DNA of 64,000 nt from Candidatus Zhuqueibacterota bacterium (GCA_963169875.1 CAUJEL010000152.1:1-64000), one strand, 5' to 3'; positions 27,210 through 37,469 are shown, counted from the stretch's first letter. Notes: a model not told the origin generated them from the letters alone. A program made the numbers and translations.

Positions 27210-29837
27210 ATGCTCAGGCCCACAAAGCGATATCTTCGAAATCTGGGATTGTCCTACAAGCTGATTCTTTATTTGTTTCCGAGTATCGGCATCATTTATC
27301 TGGTCGCGTTTGTATACACCTACCATAATTCCCGAATCATTGTTGAAAAAAACCTTAAAGTGAACGCTGAATCTGTGACAATGGCCAAGGCGATCGAGAT
27401 CGATAACGCATTGACCGCCATACGCAGAATCCCGGACAATTTCGCGAAAATCATCGAATCCTACGATTATTCCAAAGAAGAGTTGATCAAACTTTTACGC
27501 CAGATCGTGGAGAACAATCCGGAAATCTACGGCACGGCGTTAGCATTGCAGCCGTCGGGATCTCAGGACATGGCAGAACATTTTGCCTGCTATCTCTATC
27601 GCAAAGAGGCTGAAATCAAACTGAAAACGATTGAAAACGACCATTTGGGCGATTTCGGCAGTGATTGGTATCGCGCGGCCAAGGAAGCCAATGGCCCCAT
27701 CTGGAGCGAACCTTTTCAGGAAAAAAACAGCGAGATGATGATAACCTACGCGCTGCCGCTCTATCGCTATGTCGCGGGCGAAAAAAGTTTTATCGGCGTA
27801 TTAATGGTCGACATCCTGTTGAACTGGCTGCAGCCGTACTTTGACGCCATCAGACTTTACGAGACCGGGTATGGTTTCCTCATCTCGTCCCAAGGGACTC
27901 TGGTCGCGCATCCGGACTCGGCGCGTATTCTCAAGCAAACCATTTTCAGCATCGCCAAAGCACAGAGATCTGAACAATTGCGCATCATCGGCGAAAATAT
28001 GGTACGCGGCAACAAGAGTTTCGCGGAAATTGAATACCATAACCTGATGACCGGTAAATCAAGCTGGATCGCCTATGCACCGGTGCCGGTTACCGGCTGG
28101 TCCATTGGTATGGTCTTTCCGGTCGATGAATTCATGTCCGACGTCAATAAATTGAACATCAACTTGATTTATCTTGGATTCGGCGGGCTGATCATCGTTT
28201 TAGCGGTGGTTGCCATGATTTCGCGATCCATCATCAGACCGCTGCGGCAGTTGACGCGCGCCGCCTCTCAACTGGCTGCCGGCAACTTTGATATGCAGCT
28301 GCCGTCCCGGCGGGGCATGGATGAAATAGGCCGCTTGAAAGAGGCATTCATCACCATGCAACAGGCGCTGGCCTCGACGATTCGCGATCTCAGGGAAGCG
28401 TCCGCCAAACTGGAAGAGTACAGCCACACGCTGGAGCAGAGGGTTCAAGAGCGGACCGAAGAGCTCAGGATTAAAAACGATGAACTGGACATTGCCTTTA
28501 ATAATGTGAGCACCCTGAATGAAATCGGCAAGAAAATTACCTCCACTTTAAACATCGACGAGTTCCATGAACTGGTCTATCAACAGGTGAACTCGCTCAT
28601 GGATGCTGCCAGCCTGCTGATTATGGTGTATAATGAAACAGAGCAAAAACTCGAGTGCAAACTATCCATAGAAAAAGGGGTGCGCCTGGAAAATTTTTCC
28701 ATTTCCATGGAGGAAAAAGACCGTTTTGCGGTTTGGTGCGTCGAACATGCGCAGCCCATTTTTATGAATGATGTTGCAAACGAATGGCACAACTATGTCA
28801 GCCATCGCGCCAAGCCCAAAGTCGGTGAGGCCGTTGCCTCGCTCATCTATATTCCCTTGATGATGGAAAACCGGGTGTTGGGCGTTCTTTCCGCGCAGAG
28901 TTTTAAGAAAAACGCCTATAAGGAATATCAATTCAACATGCTGAGCAGTCTGGCCAATTTTGTCGCCATCGCGCTGGAAAACGCGCTGGCCTATGCCAGG
29001 ATTAATCGGGCGAACGCGGACTTGAAGGCGGCGCAGGCGCAGCTGGTGGTGTCGGAAAAAATGGCATCGCTGGGACAATTGACCGCCGGCATAGCGCATG
29101 AAATCAAAAATCCACTGAACTTTGTCAACAATTTTGCCGAATTGACGGTGGGACTCTCCGACGAACTGAACGCAGAAGCGGCCAAGTGGTCCGCTCGCCT
29201 ATCGGAAGAGGAACGGCAATATCTGGACGAGATCATAAGCGACATCCGTTCCAATGCACAACGCATCAACGACCACGGCAAACGCGCCGACAGCATTGTC
29301 AAAGGCATGTTGCTGCATTCGCGCGGCAAATCCGGCGACCGCCAGCTGACGGACATCAATGCACTACTGGCCGAATATATTAACCTCGGCTATCACGGCA
29401 TGCGCGCGGTTGACAGCGGATTCAATATTGAAATCGATGCCGAGTACGATACGTCCATCGGCGAAATCATGATGGTTCCTCAGGATATCGGCCGGGTTTT
29501 TCTCAATATCATCAACAACGGCTGCCAATCGACCACGCTGAAAAAACATCAGCAGCAACAGGCTTATGCTCCCAAACTGATCGTCCGAACCAGACTGATC
29601 GGCGACCAGGTCGAAATACGCATACACGATAACGGCCTTGGTATCCCGCAGGAGATTCTCGACAAGGTTTTTGAGCCGTTCTTTACCACCAAGCCGCCGG
29701 GACAGGGAACCGGGCTGGGGCTTTCGATCAGTTACGAAATCATCGTACAGCAACACGGCGGCAAATTAATGATTGAATCCAAGGCCGGAGAATATGCCGA
29801 ATTCATCATCCAGCTGCCTCACGCGGCGGGAGCCTAA
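27210..29837 (+). CDS. Sensor histidine kinase (dCache-HAMP-GAF-HisKA-HATPase)
   Basis: 875 aa. One TM helix near residues 15-35 ([20 protein letters not shown]) is followed by a ~270-residue periplasmic double-Cache sensor ([56 protein letters not shown]). Then come a second TM ([20 protein letters not shown]), a HAMP domain ([20 protein letters not shown]), a coiled coil and a GAF domain (~430-590). The HisKA box is [20 protein letters not shown] with His630, and the HATPase_c domain has DNGLGIP and [11 protein letters not shown]. The N-box reads [11 protein letters not shown]. All catalytic motifs are intact. No response regulator gene is adjacent, so it is an orphan kinase. The ligand is probably a small molecule bound by the Cache domain (inference). 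Confidence 0.93.
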   Translation: MLRPTKRYLRNLGLSYKLILYLFPSIGIIYLVAFVYTYHNSRIIVEKNLKVNAESVTMAKAIEIDNALTAIRRIPDNFAKIIESYDYSKEELIKLLRQIVENNPEIYGTALALQPSGSQDMAEHFACYLYRKEAEIKLKTIENDHLGDFGSDWYRAAKEANGPIWSEPFQEKNSEMMITYALPLYRYVAGEKSFIGVLMVDILLNWLQPYFDAIRLYETGYGFLISSQGTLVAHPDSARILKQTIFSIAKAQRSEQLRIIGENMVRGNKSFAEIEYHNLMTGKSSWIAYAPVPVTGWSIGMVFPVDEFMSDVNKLNINLIYLGFGGLIIVLAVVAMISRSIIRPLRQLTRAASQLAAGNFDMQLPSRRGMDEIGRLKEAFITMQQALASTIRDLREASAKLEEYSHTLEQRVQERTEELRIKNDELDIAFNNVSTLNEIGKKITSTLNIDEFHELVYQQVNSLMDAASLLIMVYNETEQKLECKLSIEKGVRLENFSISMEEKDRFAVWCVEHAQPIFMNDVANEWHNYVSHRAKPKVGEAVASLIYIPLMMENRVLGVLSAQSFKKNAYKEYQFNMLSSLANFVAIALENALAYARINRANADLKAAQAQLVVSEKMASLGQLTAGIAHEIKNPLNFVNNFAELTVGLSDELNAEAAKWSARLSEEERQYLDEIISDIRSNAQRINDHGKRADSIVKGMLLHSRGKSGDRQLTDINALLAEYINLGYHGMRAVDSGFNIEIDAEYDTSIGEIMMVPQDIGRVFLNIINNGCQSTTLKKHQQQQAYAPKLIVRTRLIGDQVEIRIHDNGLGIPQEILDKVFEPFFTTKPPGQGTGLGLSISYEIIVQQHGGKLMIESKAGEYAEFIIQLPHAAGA

Positions 29838-29927
29838 ACCATCGTTTTCGCCATGTCTCCTCACGCAGCGCCGCATCAACCTTGATAACATGAATGTCTC
29901 TGTTTCAGAAATACAGAGACCGCATAA

Positions 29928-31004
29928 TTATTTCTTCCGCAGCCGGCGAATTTCCAAAAGCGCGACCACAATGAGCGTGACCGCAGTCAGCGGCACGACA
30001 AAGTAGAGCATCACCGCGCTATAGTGCGGCAGCGCATCGTGACTCGAAGCAGCGAGCACAAGATAGAGCGTATAGGCGGCGTAGTAGAGCAGCAAAAAGA
30101 CGCCCTCGACGCGGCTGATGACGCCGCCGGTGAAAAAGATGGGCAGGCAGGCGAACGAAACGATGATCATGACGGGCAGATCAAAACGGACGACCGCCGC
30201 CGATACCAGCAGTCCTTCCGGCGCCACCACAGCGCCACAGCCGAGCACAGCCATGATGTTGAATAGATTGCTGCCGACGATGTTGCCGACGGCGATATCG
30301 CGTTCACCTCGGATGGCGGCGATGGTTGAAGTGACCACCTCCGGCAAAGAGGTGCCGGCGGCGACGATGGTCAGCCCGATCACCAGTTCGCTGACGCCCA
30401 GATACTGTGCAAAAGCCACCGCGCTGTTGACCAGCCAGCGGGACCCCAGAACCAGCAGCCCCAGGCCGAGTACGATCAGCACCACCTGGATCACCCAATT
30501 TGTTTTGCGCGTCGGCGGCAGGCCAAACTCGTTTTCGTATTCTTTTATGATTTCTGCTTTTTCACGGCGGCTCTGGATGATCAGGAACAAAATGTACCCG
30601 GCCAAGGCGATGAGAAGAAAAATTCCCTCCTGACGGCTGATGAAGCTGTCGAACGAAAAAAGATGGACCACCAGCGTCAAAACGATCATCAATGGCACAT
30701 CGATCCGCACCAGCTGTTGCGCCACCACCAGCGGCACAATCACTGCGGAGAGGCCGAGGATGAAGAGGACATTAAAGATGTTGCTGCCGACAACATTGCC
30801 GACGGCGATGTTGGCCTGGCCGGCGAGCGCGGACTTGATGCTGACTGCCAGCTCCGGTGAACTGGTGCCCAAAGCCACCACCGTCAATCCGATCACCAGC
30901 GGCGACAGGCCCAGGAGTGCTGCCAGCCGCGAGGCACCCCGAACCAGGGCCTCTGCGCCGACAATCAATGAGATGAGGCCAAGAATGAACAGGAATATCG
31001 TCAT
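29928..31004 (-). CDS. Calcium/sodium antiporter (CaCA family, YrbG-like)
   Basis: 358 aa membrane protein with ten hydrophobic segments arranged as two inverted halves. The two alpha-repeats that form the ion path are clear: GLTVVALGTSSPELAVSIKS with GNVVGSNIFN in the first half, and GLTIVAAGTSLPEVVTSTIA with GNIVGSNLFN in the second. The key acidic residues sit in SPEL and LPEV. Family role: sodium- or proton-coupled calcium exchange across the inner membrane. It is transcribed alone. A large palindromic element sits in its upstream gap. Confidence 0.94.
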   Translation of the reverse strand: MTIFLFILGLISLIVGAEALVRGASRLAALLGLSPLVIGLTVVALGTSSPELAVSIKSALAGQANIAVGNVVGSNIFNVLFILGLSAVIVPLVVAQQLVRIDVPLMIVLTLVVHLFSFDSFISRQEGIFLLIALAGYILFLIIQSRREKAEIIKEYENEFGLPPTRKTNWVIQVVLIVLGLGLLVLGSRWLVNSAVAFAQYLGVSELVIGLTIVAAGTSLPEVVTSTIAAIRGERDIAVGNIVGSNLFNIMAVLGCGAVVAPEGLLVSAAVVRFDLPVMIIVSFACLPIFFTGGVISRVEGVFLLLYYAAYTLYLVLAASSHDALPHYSAVMLYFVVPLTAVTLIVVALLEIRRLRKK

Positions 31005-31079
31005 ATTGTTCCGCGTTAGTTTTGTTCAGTGTTTAATGTTTCCATCGCATAATTCGATTTGGTACATGAAATAGATTCA

Positions 31080-31195
31080 CGCGGATCTGCTGCGGAGCTG
31101 TGACGAGGGCTTGTCCCTCGTCACAGAATCACCTGCAGCACTCGCTTGTTCTCGAACGCTTGCGCGAGCGAACGAGTGCTGCCAGCAGATCCGCG
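31080..31195. repeat. Large composite palindrome with two internal hairpins
   Basis: Outer arms CGCGGATCTGCTG (31080-31092) and CAGCAGATCCGCG (31183-31195) are a perfect 13-bp inverted repeat. Between them lie a perfect 12-bp hairpin, CTGTGACGAGGG (31098-31109) with CCCTCGTCACAG (31115-31126) and a 5-base loop, and a second hairpin with arms AGCACTCG (31137-31144) and CGAGTGCT (31173-31180). It sits between two minus-strand genes. It has no T-run typical of a terminator. A REP/BIME-like or MITE-like element, or a structured RNA, are options. Confidence 0.8.
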
Positions 31196-31362
31196 CAATT
31201 CCCATGACGCGCAAGCGTCTCGGGAACAGTCAGATTATTACCCCGCTATCATGCATGCGGGGCACCTGCGTTTGCGAACCATTCAAACGGTTCGTCTTCC
31301 TCCCCCCTCCATCATCCCGGAAAAAATGCGGGGGCGGTGATCCTGCTTTGGATGCAAAACTT

Positions 31363-32802
31363 CTATAGACTCCAGTTCCCCTCATAAGCCCGTTTGATCT
31401 GGCTGTTGGCTTCCTCCAGATTGGTGACCTTCATTTGCACACTGTCGTATTCCAGCCGTTGATTGGGATATCGGATCGCCACATTGCCCAGCAGGACAAT
31501 TTCCGTCAATGGACCGGAGACGTCAAAATTGGAACTGGCCGGGCCTTTGCCGAGGATGGCGTCGACCCATTCGCGATAGATACCCTGTGTGCGCGGCAAC
31601 GTCCTGGGCGGTTGTTTGAACTTGTGCATGGCGGTTTCAGGGATCAGCCGCGGATTGCCGCCGTAGCAGCCGCACATGAGTGTCGCTTTGCTGCCAATGA
31701 GCAGCACGCCGCCGTCCTTGTCGCCCATACGCCGTCCCGCTTCCAGCGCCTTGGGCCGGAAGGGGGTCAAACCGCCGTCATACCAGGTCATGGTCACTGC
31801 CGGCTGATCCCCCTGTTTTTCAAATTCATAGCGTACGATGCTGGCCACCGGAAAAGTGGCCTCGGTGCGCGGCGTATTACAGACGGCTTCGATGGCGCTG
31901 GGATGCCTCAGGGAAAGCGCCGTGACCGGCGTATCCATGATGTGGCACCCCATATCCCCCAGAGATCCGGTGCCGAAATCGCGGAAACCGCGCCAGCGGA
32001 AAGGCATATATATCGGATGATAGGGACGGTCCCTGGCGGGACCGAGCCACAAATTCCAGTTGAGCACCCGCGGCAGCGAAGGGGTCTCTTCGGGTACCTC
32101 AACGCCCTGAGGCCACAAGCCCGCAGGCCGGTCGGTCCAGCAAATGACCTCACGGATATCGCCGATGGCACCGGCTGCAATCCACTCCTGGACCAGCTTG
32201 TTGCCCTCCATGGCATGCCCCTGGTTGCCCATCTGAGTTGCCACTTTATAATGCTGCGCCGCTTCGGTGAGCGCCCGGGCTTCGAAAATATCATGGGTCA
32301 ATGGCTTCTGGCAATAGACATGCTTGCCCTTCTTGATGGCGGCCATCGCCGCCAGCGCATGCAGGCTGTCGGTGGTCTCGATTGTGACGGCATCCATATC
32401 TTCGCGGTCCAGCATCTCGCGAAAATCTTCATAGACCGCACAGCCATTGTAGGTCTCCTGGCCGCGTTCCTGGGCATAATATTCTTCAACCCGGCGCTTG
32501 ACCGCGACGCGGCCGGCGTCACCGCCAAAGTAGAACTCACGATAGTCCCAGATTTCCACCGGATCAGCGGCGGCCACATACTGGATTTCCGGAAAGGGGA
32601 TAAGGTTCTTCAGGTCAACCAGACTCTGACCGCCGGCGCCGATGATCCCCACGGTGATTTTGTCGCTGGGCGCCACATGCCCCGGCCCGCCAAGGACCCG
32701 GCGCGGCACAATGGTGAATCCGGCGGTCACGGCCGTCGCTGTTTTCAGAAATTCCCGGCGTGTGCTTCCCGCGGCTCCGGCATCCGCTGTATCCTGTTTC
32801 AT
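31363..32802 (-). CDS. Tat-exported Gfo/Idh/MocA family oxidoreductase
   Basis: 479 aa. The N-terminus has a twin-arginine signal (STRREFLKTATAVTAGFTIV) and AGGAGG before ATG 32802. The Rossmann domain starts at KITVGIIGAGGQSLVDLK. The conserved Lys-containing motif appears as GKHVYCQKPLTHD (usually EKP), and TQMGNQGHAMEG follows. The C-terminal half is the alpha/beta substrate domain (GDMGCHIMDTPVTALSL). Such enzymes use tightly bound NAD(P) to oxidise, epimerise or hydrolyse sugars; exported members are common in saccharide-degrading FCB bacteria. It is downstream of a GH2 glycosidase and a second Gfo/Idh gene on the same strand, suggesting a shared glycoside pathway. Confidence 0.9.
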   Translation of the reverse strand: MKQDTADAGAAGSTRREFLKTATAVTAGFTIVPRRVLGGPGHVAPSDKITVGIIGAGGQSLVDLKNLIPFPEIQYVAAADPVEIWDYREFYFGGDAGRVAVKRRVEEYYAQERGQETYNGCAVYEDFREMLDREDMDAVTIETTDSLHALAAMAAIKKGKHVYCQKPLTHDIFEARALTEAAQHYKVATQMGNQGHAMEGNKLVQEWIAAGAIGDIREVICWTDRPAGLWPQGVEVPEETPSLPRVLNWNLWLGPARDRPYHPIYMPFRWRGFRDFGTGSLGDMGCHIMDTPVTALSLRHPSAIEAVCNTPRTEATFPVASIVRYEFEKQGDQPAVTMTWYDGGLTPFRPKALEAGRRMGDKDGGVLLIGSKATLMCGCYGGNPRLIPETAMHKFKQPPRTLPRTQGIYREWVDAILGKGPASSNFDVSGPLTEIVLLGNVAIRYPNQRLEYDSVQMKVTNLEEANSQIKRAYEGNWSL

Positions 32803-32924
32803 GATAACCTCCTGGGATTTGAACAGACCAATCTATACACTACGAACAGACTTTCTTTCTTACGCCATGCGGACGGATTGTCCGTCACGCCCGCTGCTGA
32901 CCCGCGTAACGCTCGATGGAGTAT

Positions 32925-35774
32925 TTATTGAACCACCCATTGCGTTTTCACCAGATTGTATCCTTCTGCCGACAGGGCGATCGGGGACTGCATCGCCTGC
33001 ACCCATTCCACCATCAATTGCTTTCGTTCACCGGGCAGCAGATTGAAATAACCATCAGAAAAATAGGCCGGCAGAATCGGACCGCCGTCCGCCGGGTGGA
33101 CCAGATTCAATTTCAGCGCAACCGCCACCGCTGCCCCGCGATTGCTCACTTCAAAATGCAGCCGGGTCTTTTCCTTCGCCACCCATTTAACCCGGACGTC
33201 CGCCTGCGGCAATCCATTAAAGGCCTCAAAGTCGCTGTGGTCGGCGCTCTGCCAGTAATCGTTGCATGAGAGCAGGCGTTTTTTGTCCCGAAGCGTCAAC
33301 CGGATCAGGTAAACATCTGGCAGGGAGGCCGGGAGTTGGGCGGTAAAGCATGCGCTCAGCGCATTGGCCGCCGCATCCACCGTTCCCTGTTGACTGTGCA
33401 AGAGCACGCCGCTGAGATCGTAAACCTGCAGGACCGCCATCAGGCGGGCGTATCTTTTCAGCGTCGTGTTCAAGACGATGATCTGGCAGTCATGTAAATT
33501 CATCTGGATATGCACCGGTTCACAGGCTTTTTTCGCTCCGAAGAACGAACCGAAGGCCTCATAGTCCCAGGAATAAGTTTGCCACACCGTGCTCGGCCAG
33601 GCCGGATGGGTCATCCACAGCAGAATGCCGCTGGCATGGTTCCACATCCTGCTGTTCCAGCTCTCGAACATGGCCCGATGACTGTCATAATTCACCAACT
33701 GCGCCTTGCGGCAAAAGGCATCGAGGTCCGCGCTGGTCCCGTAGCGCGTCGCGATGGCGTTGCAATACTCTTTTTGTCCATCATGGAAATCATGATAATG
33801 CCAGGTATCGCTAATGGGCCACTGATCCTCCAGCGGCATGAATGAGCGGATGGTGGCGGCCGTCGGCAGCGAAGGCGTGCCCAATTCCGTGTTAAATCCT
33901 TCGGCAATGGCGCGGTAGTAATCGGCCGGATCTTTCAGGTAATGCCAGGGCCCGCTGGGGCGCAGATTGAGATTTCGCGAGTTAGGAGAATAGAACCGGG
34001 TGCCGTCCACTTCGGCGATAAGTTTTTGCAGCCGCGGCTCCATCGCAGCAGGCGCGTATCCTTCATTGCGCGGGCACCAGACGGCAATGGAGGGGTGGTT
34101 GCGAAAGCGCCTCACCACCTCGGCCGCATTGGCCATGAAGAGGTCATTATCGTTCACATCGAGGTTATAGCCCTCGGTCGACAGCCAGAAATCGTTCCAA
34201 ACCAGCATGCCGTATTCGTCGCAGAGGGTGTAGAACACCTCCTCCGTGCTCTCCCCGGTCCAGTTGCGCACCATATTGAAATGGGCATCGCGATGGAGAC
34301 GGAAATAGGGCTCCAGCCGTTCCCGCGAGACCCGTTTCATGCCATCGTCCATGCCCCAATTGCCGCCTTTGCAGAATACGGGCACGCCGTTGACGCGGAT
34401 GGTCAGAAACGGATTGCCGGAGGCGCGGTCGATGGATGTGAGGCAAACGGAATCGCCCGCCGCGGCCAGTCCGGGCAGAAATGTGCCCTGGCCCGCATCC
34501 ACCCTGGTCAATGTATTGAACAGGATCCTGGCGCCGGCCTGCAGCGGGTCGAACAGGACCCGCCACATGCTGCTGTCCGGTTGGGCCACGGCCAGTTCAT
34601 AGGAAAATTCACGGACGCCAAACCGCGTAGCGATCCGGTCGGAAACCAGGGAACCCAGTCTGGCTTCCAGCTCCAGGTCATACAACTCCGGCCGGCCATA
34701 TCCGTTCGGCCACCACAGACGCGGCCGCGACAGGTTGAGCGCCGGGAAGGCCTCTGGGGTTAAAGTCAGCAGACGCGACTCACCAGGGCCCAGATCGACG
34801 GATTGGGAGAAGACCAGGGTGCCGATCCGGCCGGTCACCATTGTCTGCTGCCGGGTCATTGCATGATTTTTCACCGTGGTTTTGACGGTGATGGCCGCGC
34901 GCAATGTATCCGGCAAGGGCAGGTCGGTGATCACCTGCGGATCTGCCAGGGTCACCGCGCCGGTCAGACGCAGACGCACATCCTGCCACAGGCCGATGTT
35001 GCGGTCCCGGATACCCGGCACCCAGTCCCATCCTTCCGAAGAGATGAATGTGGGGCCATCCAGACAGAGCTGGCCGCCGTTCGGACCGGCGGGTGTTCTT
35101 GATGATTCCTCGTGCGGAATGCCAGGATTAGGCGGTGGATGAATCTGCACCGCCAGCACGTTTCCACCGCGTAGATCAAGGTAAGGGTTGATATGGTACA
35201 GACCGCGCACGAATGCGCCATCCATGCGGCCGAGCAGATGCCCGTTCAGCCAGATATCGGCGCGGTAATTGATGCCATTGAAGAGCAGCCAGACCTCTTT
35301 GCCCGCGATGCCTTGCGGCAGTGGCAGTTCCAGGCGGTACCACCACGCCGTGCGGCATAACGAATCGGGGATTAAAAGATTGTTCAATCCATAATAGGGA
35401 TCCGGATAAACTCCCTGCTCGACCAGGGTCGTGAGCACGGTGCCGGGGACAGTCGCCGGATACCAGCCAAAGGTGTTGTTCCCGGCCGCGAACAGCGACG
35501 ACCGGGACGCTGTGACGGTGTGGGCATCGGCCAGTTGCCACCCGGTGGTGAGCAGATATTCATTTTCGGTCAGTTTTTGCAGCGCGGGCTTGACCGCGAT
35601 CCCGGCCTTTCGCATCGTCTCTGGCGGCGCAGCCCCGGAAAGCGGCAGCGTGGCCGGATCCTGAGGCTCACGCAATCCGAAATTCAATCGGTAACCTTGC
35701 GCATAAGCGGCGTGACCGGCACAGAGCGCGGCCACCAGGACGATGATAAAAGTGTATCGTCTGTTACTACTCAT
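32925..35774 (-). CDS. Glycoside hydrolase family 2 (beta-mannosidase / exo-glucosaminidase-like)
   Basis: 949 aa from ATG 35774, where the signal peptide MSSNRRYTFIIVLVAALCAG begins; the longer track start lacks export features. The GH2 architecture is visible: an N-terminal jelly-roll sugar-binding domain (VWLLFNGINYRADIWLNGHL, QIHPPPNPGIP), an immunoglobulin-like domain (RLWWPNGYGRPELYDLELE), and a TIM barrel with GGNWGMDDGMKRVSRERLEP, the acid/base Glu in VWCPRNEGYAP, and a candidate nucleophile Glu in FNTELGTPSLPT. Further beta-sandwich domains follow. Layout is closest to mannosidase and exo-beta-glucosaminidase subfamilies. The product would release terminal sugars in the periplasm or outside. 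It is flanked by Gfo/Idh genes. Confidence 0.9.
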   Translation of the reverse strand: MSSNRRYTFIIVLVAALCAGHAAYAQGYRLNFGLREPQDPATLPLSGAAPPETMRKAGIAVKPALQKLTENEYLLTTGWQLADAHTVTASRSSLFAAGNNTFGWYPATVPGTVLTTLVEQGVYPDPYYGLNNLLIPDSLCRTAWWYRLELPLPQGIAGKEVWLLFNGINYRADIWLNGHLLGRMDGAFVRGLYHINPYLDLRGGNVLAVQIHPPPNPGIPHEESSRTPAGPNGGQLCLDGPTFISSEGWDWVPGIRDRNIGLWQDVRLRLTGAVTLADPQVITDLPLPDTLRAAITVKTTVKNHAMTRQQTMVTGRIGTLVFSQSVDLGPGESRLLTLTPEAFPALNLSRPRLWWPNGYGRPELYDLELEARLGSLVSDRIATRFGVREFSYELAVAQPDSSMWRVLFDPLQAGARILFNTLTRVDAGQGTFLPGLAAAGDSVCLTSIDRASGNPFLTIRVNGVPVFCKGGNWGMDDGMKRVSRERLEPYFRLHRDAHFNMVRNWTGESTEEVFYTLCDEYGMLVWNDFWLSTEGYNLDVNDNDLFMANAAEVVRRFRNHPSIAVWCPRNEGYAPAAMEPRLQKLIAEVDGTRFYSPNSRNLNLRPSGPWHYLKDPADYYRAIAEGFNTELGTPSLPTAATIRSFMPLEDQWPISDTWHYHDFHDGQKEYCNAIATRYGTSADLDAFCRKAQLVNYDSHRAMFESWNSRMWNHASGILLWMTHPAWPSTVWQTYSWDYEAFGSFFGAKKACEPVHIQMNLHDCQIIVLNTTLKRYARLMAVLQVYDLSGVLLHSQQGTVDAAANALSACFTAQLPASLPDVYLIRLTLRDKKRLLSCNDYWQSADHSDFEAFNGLPQADVRVKWVAKEKTRLHFEVSNRGAAVAVALKLNLVHPADGGPILPAYFSDGYFNLLPGERKQLMVEWVQAMQSPIALSAEGYNLVKTQWVVQ

Positions 35775-36000
35775 GAAATTTCCGTTGATTCTTAACAACG
35801 CGCGCGTGCTTGCTTTTCGCGATGGATTCGCTGTCGCCTGGCAACTGGATCTGGTCATAGCACTCCCGCCGGCTTGCTGGACACACCCGACCATAGCAAA
35901 TCAGGGTTCATCACTTCAGATAGTTTCGCGAATGTGCGATCCGGGACAGCCCAGTCTCACAGTATTGTTTGCGATAAAGCCGGATCCACCCGGGCCGTCC

Positions 36001-37320
36001 TCACACTTTCAGTTCCCATCCTTTCTCATAGCGGCGCTGGCGCATCGCCCGCGCTTTTTTGTCGCCGATGATATCGCCGTTGTCCGGATTGATCGACAGC
36101 GACCGCTTCAGTTTCCAGGCAATATTGGCAGTCTGCAGCATGGCCACGCCGATGTTGCCGTTGCTGATGGGCGCATGCAGTGGCGCGCCGCTACGGATAC
36201 CGGTTACCAGGTTGGCGAAATGGTCGTTGGTCATGGCATCCCGGCTTTGCAGATCCTGGGTGGTGGAGACGCGCTGAACCACGAACTCGTCGATTTTTTT
36301 ATCCTTGAGATCATACAGTTCCCAGCCATCGCGGTCCAGCAGCACTGTGCCCCCGGTACCGTGAATGGTGACACCGCGGCCACGGCCGAAATGCTGCTTG
36401 CCCTGACAGCTCAGGCACTCCCAGGTGATCATTTTATCGCCGTAATCGAAATTGGCCACCAGGGTATCGTAAAACTCCCAGTCGTCCTGATAATGATAGC
36501 GGCCGCCGTCCGCGCTTATGCGCTGCGGATACCCGGCCTGCAGCGCCCAGCGGCTCAAGTCGATTTCATGGGTGCCGTTGTTGAGGGTCTCGCCGGTGCC
36601 CCAGTTCCAGAACCAGTGCCAATTGTAGGGATGAATATTGTCCTTGTAGGGCCGCCGCGGCGCCGGTCCCTGCCACAGCTCCCAGTCCAGATAGTCGGGC
36701 ACCGGCACCTCGACGCCGGCGCCAATCGACGTGCGGGTATTGATGTACCATGCCTTGGCGAAGTAGGGCCGGCCGATGAGTCCGGCGTGAATCTTCGCAA
36801 TGATCTCCTGCGAATGCTGTGAGGAGCGCTGCTGGGTGCCGAGCTGCACCAGTTTGCCGTATTTTTTTTGCGCTTGTACCAGGAGTTCGCCTTCGTGCGG
36901 ATTGTGGCTGCTCGGTTTTTCCACATAGACGTGCTTGCCCGCCTGCAATCCCATCACTGCGGCATGGGCCTGCCAGTGCTCGGGCGTGGCGATGGTGATG
37001 GCATCCACCTCCTTTGATTCCAGCGCCTTGCGGAAATCGCCCATTTTTACCGGGGTGTAACCGCACAGTTTCTCAACCTCAGCGGAAAACTTGTCGAGTT
37101 CGCGACGGTCGACGTCGCAGACGTGGGTGATGGCGCAATTTTCGGCAAATCGGACGCCGTCGAGATGGGCGTAGCCCCTCCCATGCAGGCCGATGATGGC
37201 AAAATTGAGCCGGTCGTTGGCACCGGGGATGCGGCTGTAGCTTTTGGCGGTCGATCCCAGGGTCAGCGCAGCGGCGCCGAGGCCGGCCAGTTTGATAAAA
37301 TCTCTTCGCGTTTGTTCCAT
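36001..37320 (-). CDS. Tat-exported Gfo/Idh/MocA family oxidoreductase
   Basis: 439 aa from ATG 37320 (MEQTRRDFIKLAGLGAAALT), with AAGGA upstream; the track starts one TTG codon earlier. The twin-arginine signal TRRDF is followed by the Rossmann start LNFAIIGLHGRGYAHLDG. Catalytic-region motifs are TPEHWQAHAAVMGLQAGKHV, then YVEKPSSHNPHE (canonical EKP) and VQLGTQQRSSQHSQEII. The C-terminal domain includes WFWNWGTGETLNNGTHEIDL, a typical stretch in exported family members. It is first in a three-gene minus-strand set with the GH2 enzyme and a second Gfo/Idh. The pair may act before or after glycoside cleavage, for example by oxidising a sugar (inference). Confidence 0.92.
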   Translation of the reverse strand: MEQTRRDFIKLAGLGAAALTLGSTAKSYSRIPGANDRLNFAIIGLHGRGYAHLDGVRFAENCAITHVCDVDRRELDKFSAEVEKLCGYTPVKMGDFRKALESKEVDAITIATPEHWQAHAAVMGLQAGKHVYVEKPSSHNPHEGELLVQAQKKYGKLVQLGTQQRSSQHSQEIIAKIHAGLIGRPYFAKAWYINTRTSIGAGVEVPVPDYLDWELWQGPAPRRPYKDNIHPYNWHWFWNWGTGETLNNGTHEIDLSRWALQAGYPQRISADGGRYHYQDDWEFYDTLVANFDYGDKMITWECLSCQGKQHFGRGRGVTIHGTGGTVLLDRDGWELYDLKDKKIDEFVVQRVSTTQDLQSRDAMTNDHFANLVTGIRSGAPLHAPISNGNIGVAMLQTANIAWKLKRSLSINPDNGDIIGDKKARAMRQRRYEKGWELKV

Positions 37321-37385
37321 CAAGTCGTCCTTTCAATAATAAAAGGGTTGCTTCGAGAAATCGTACGGTTTCATTTTTTATCTTA

Positions 37386-37469
37386 CCTAAATTGAGCGAT
37401 TGGTGCACAAAAGGCAACCTTGCGAAGGGTGGGAACCTTCGCAAGGTTAAGGCAATCGCTCAGTTCAGG
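37386..37469. repeat. Nested palindrome in a divergent intergenic region
   Basis: Outer arms CCTAAATTGAGCGATTG (37386-37402) and CAATCGCTCAGTTCAGG (37453-37469) pair over 17 positions, counting two G-T-type differences. Inside is a perfect 13-bp hairpin, AACCTTGCGAAGG (37416-37428) with CCTTCGCAAGGTT (37436-37448). It lies between the Gfo/Idh gene (minus, from 37320) and the glycosyltransferase (plus, from 37880). The rest of this 559-base gap is AT-rich without a gene. Confidence 0.8.
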
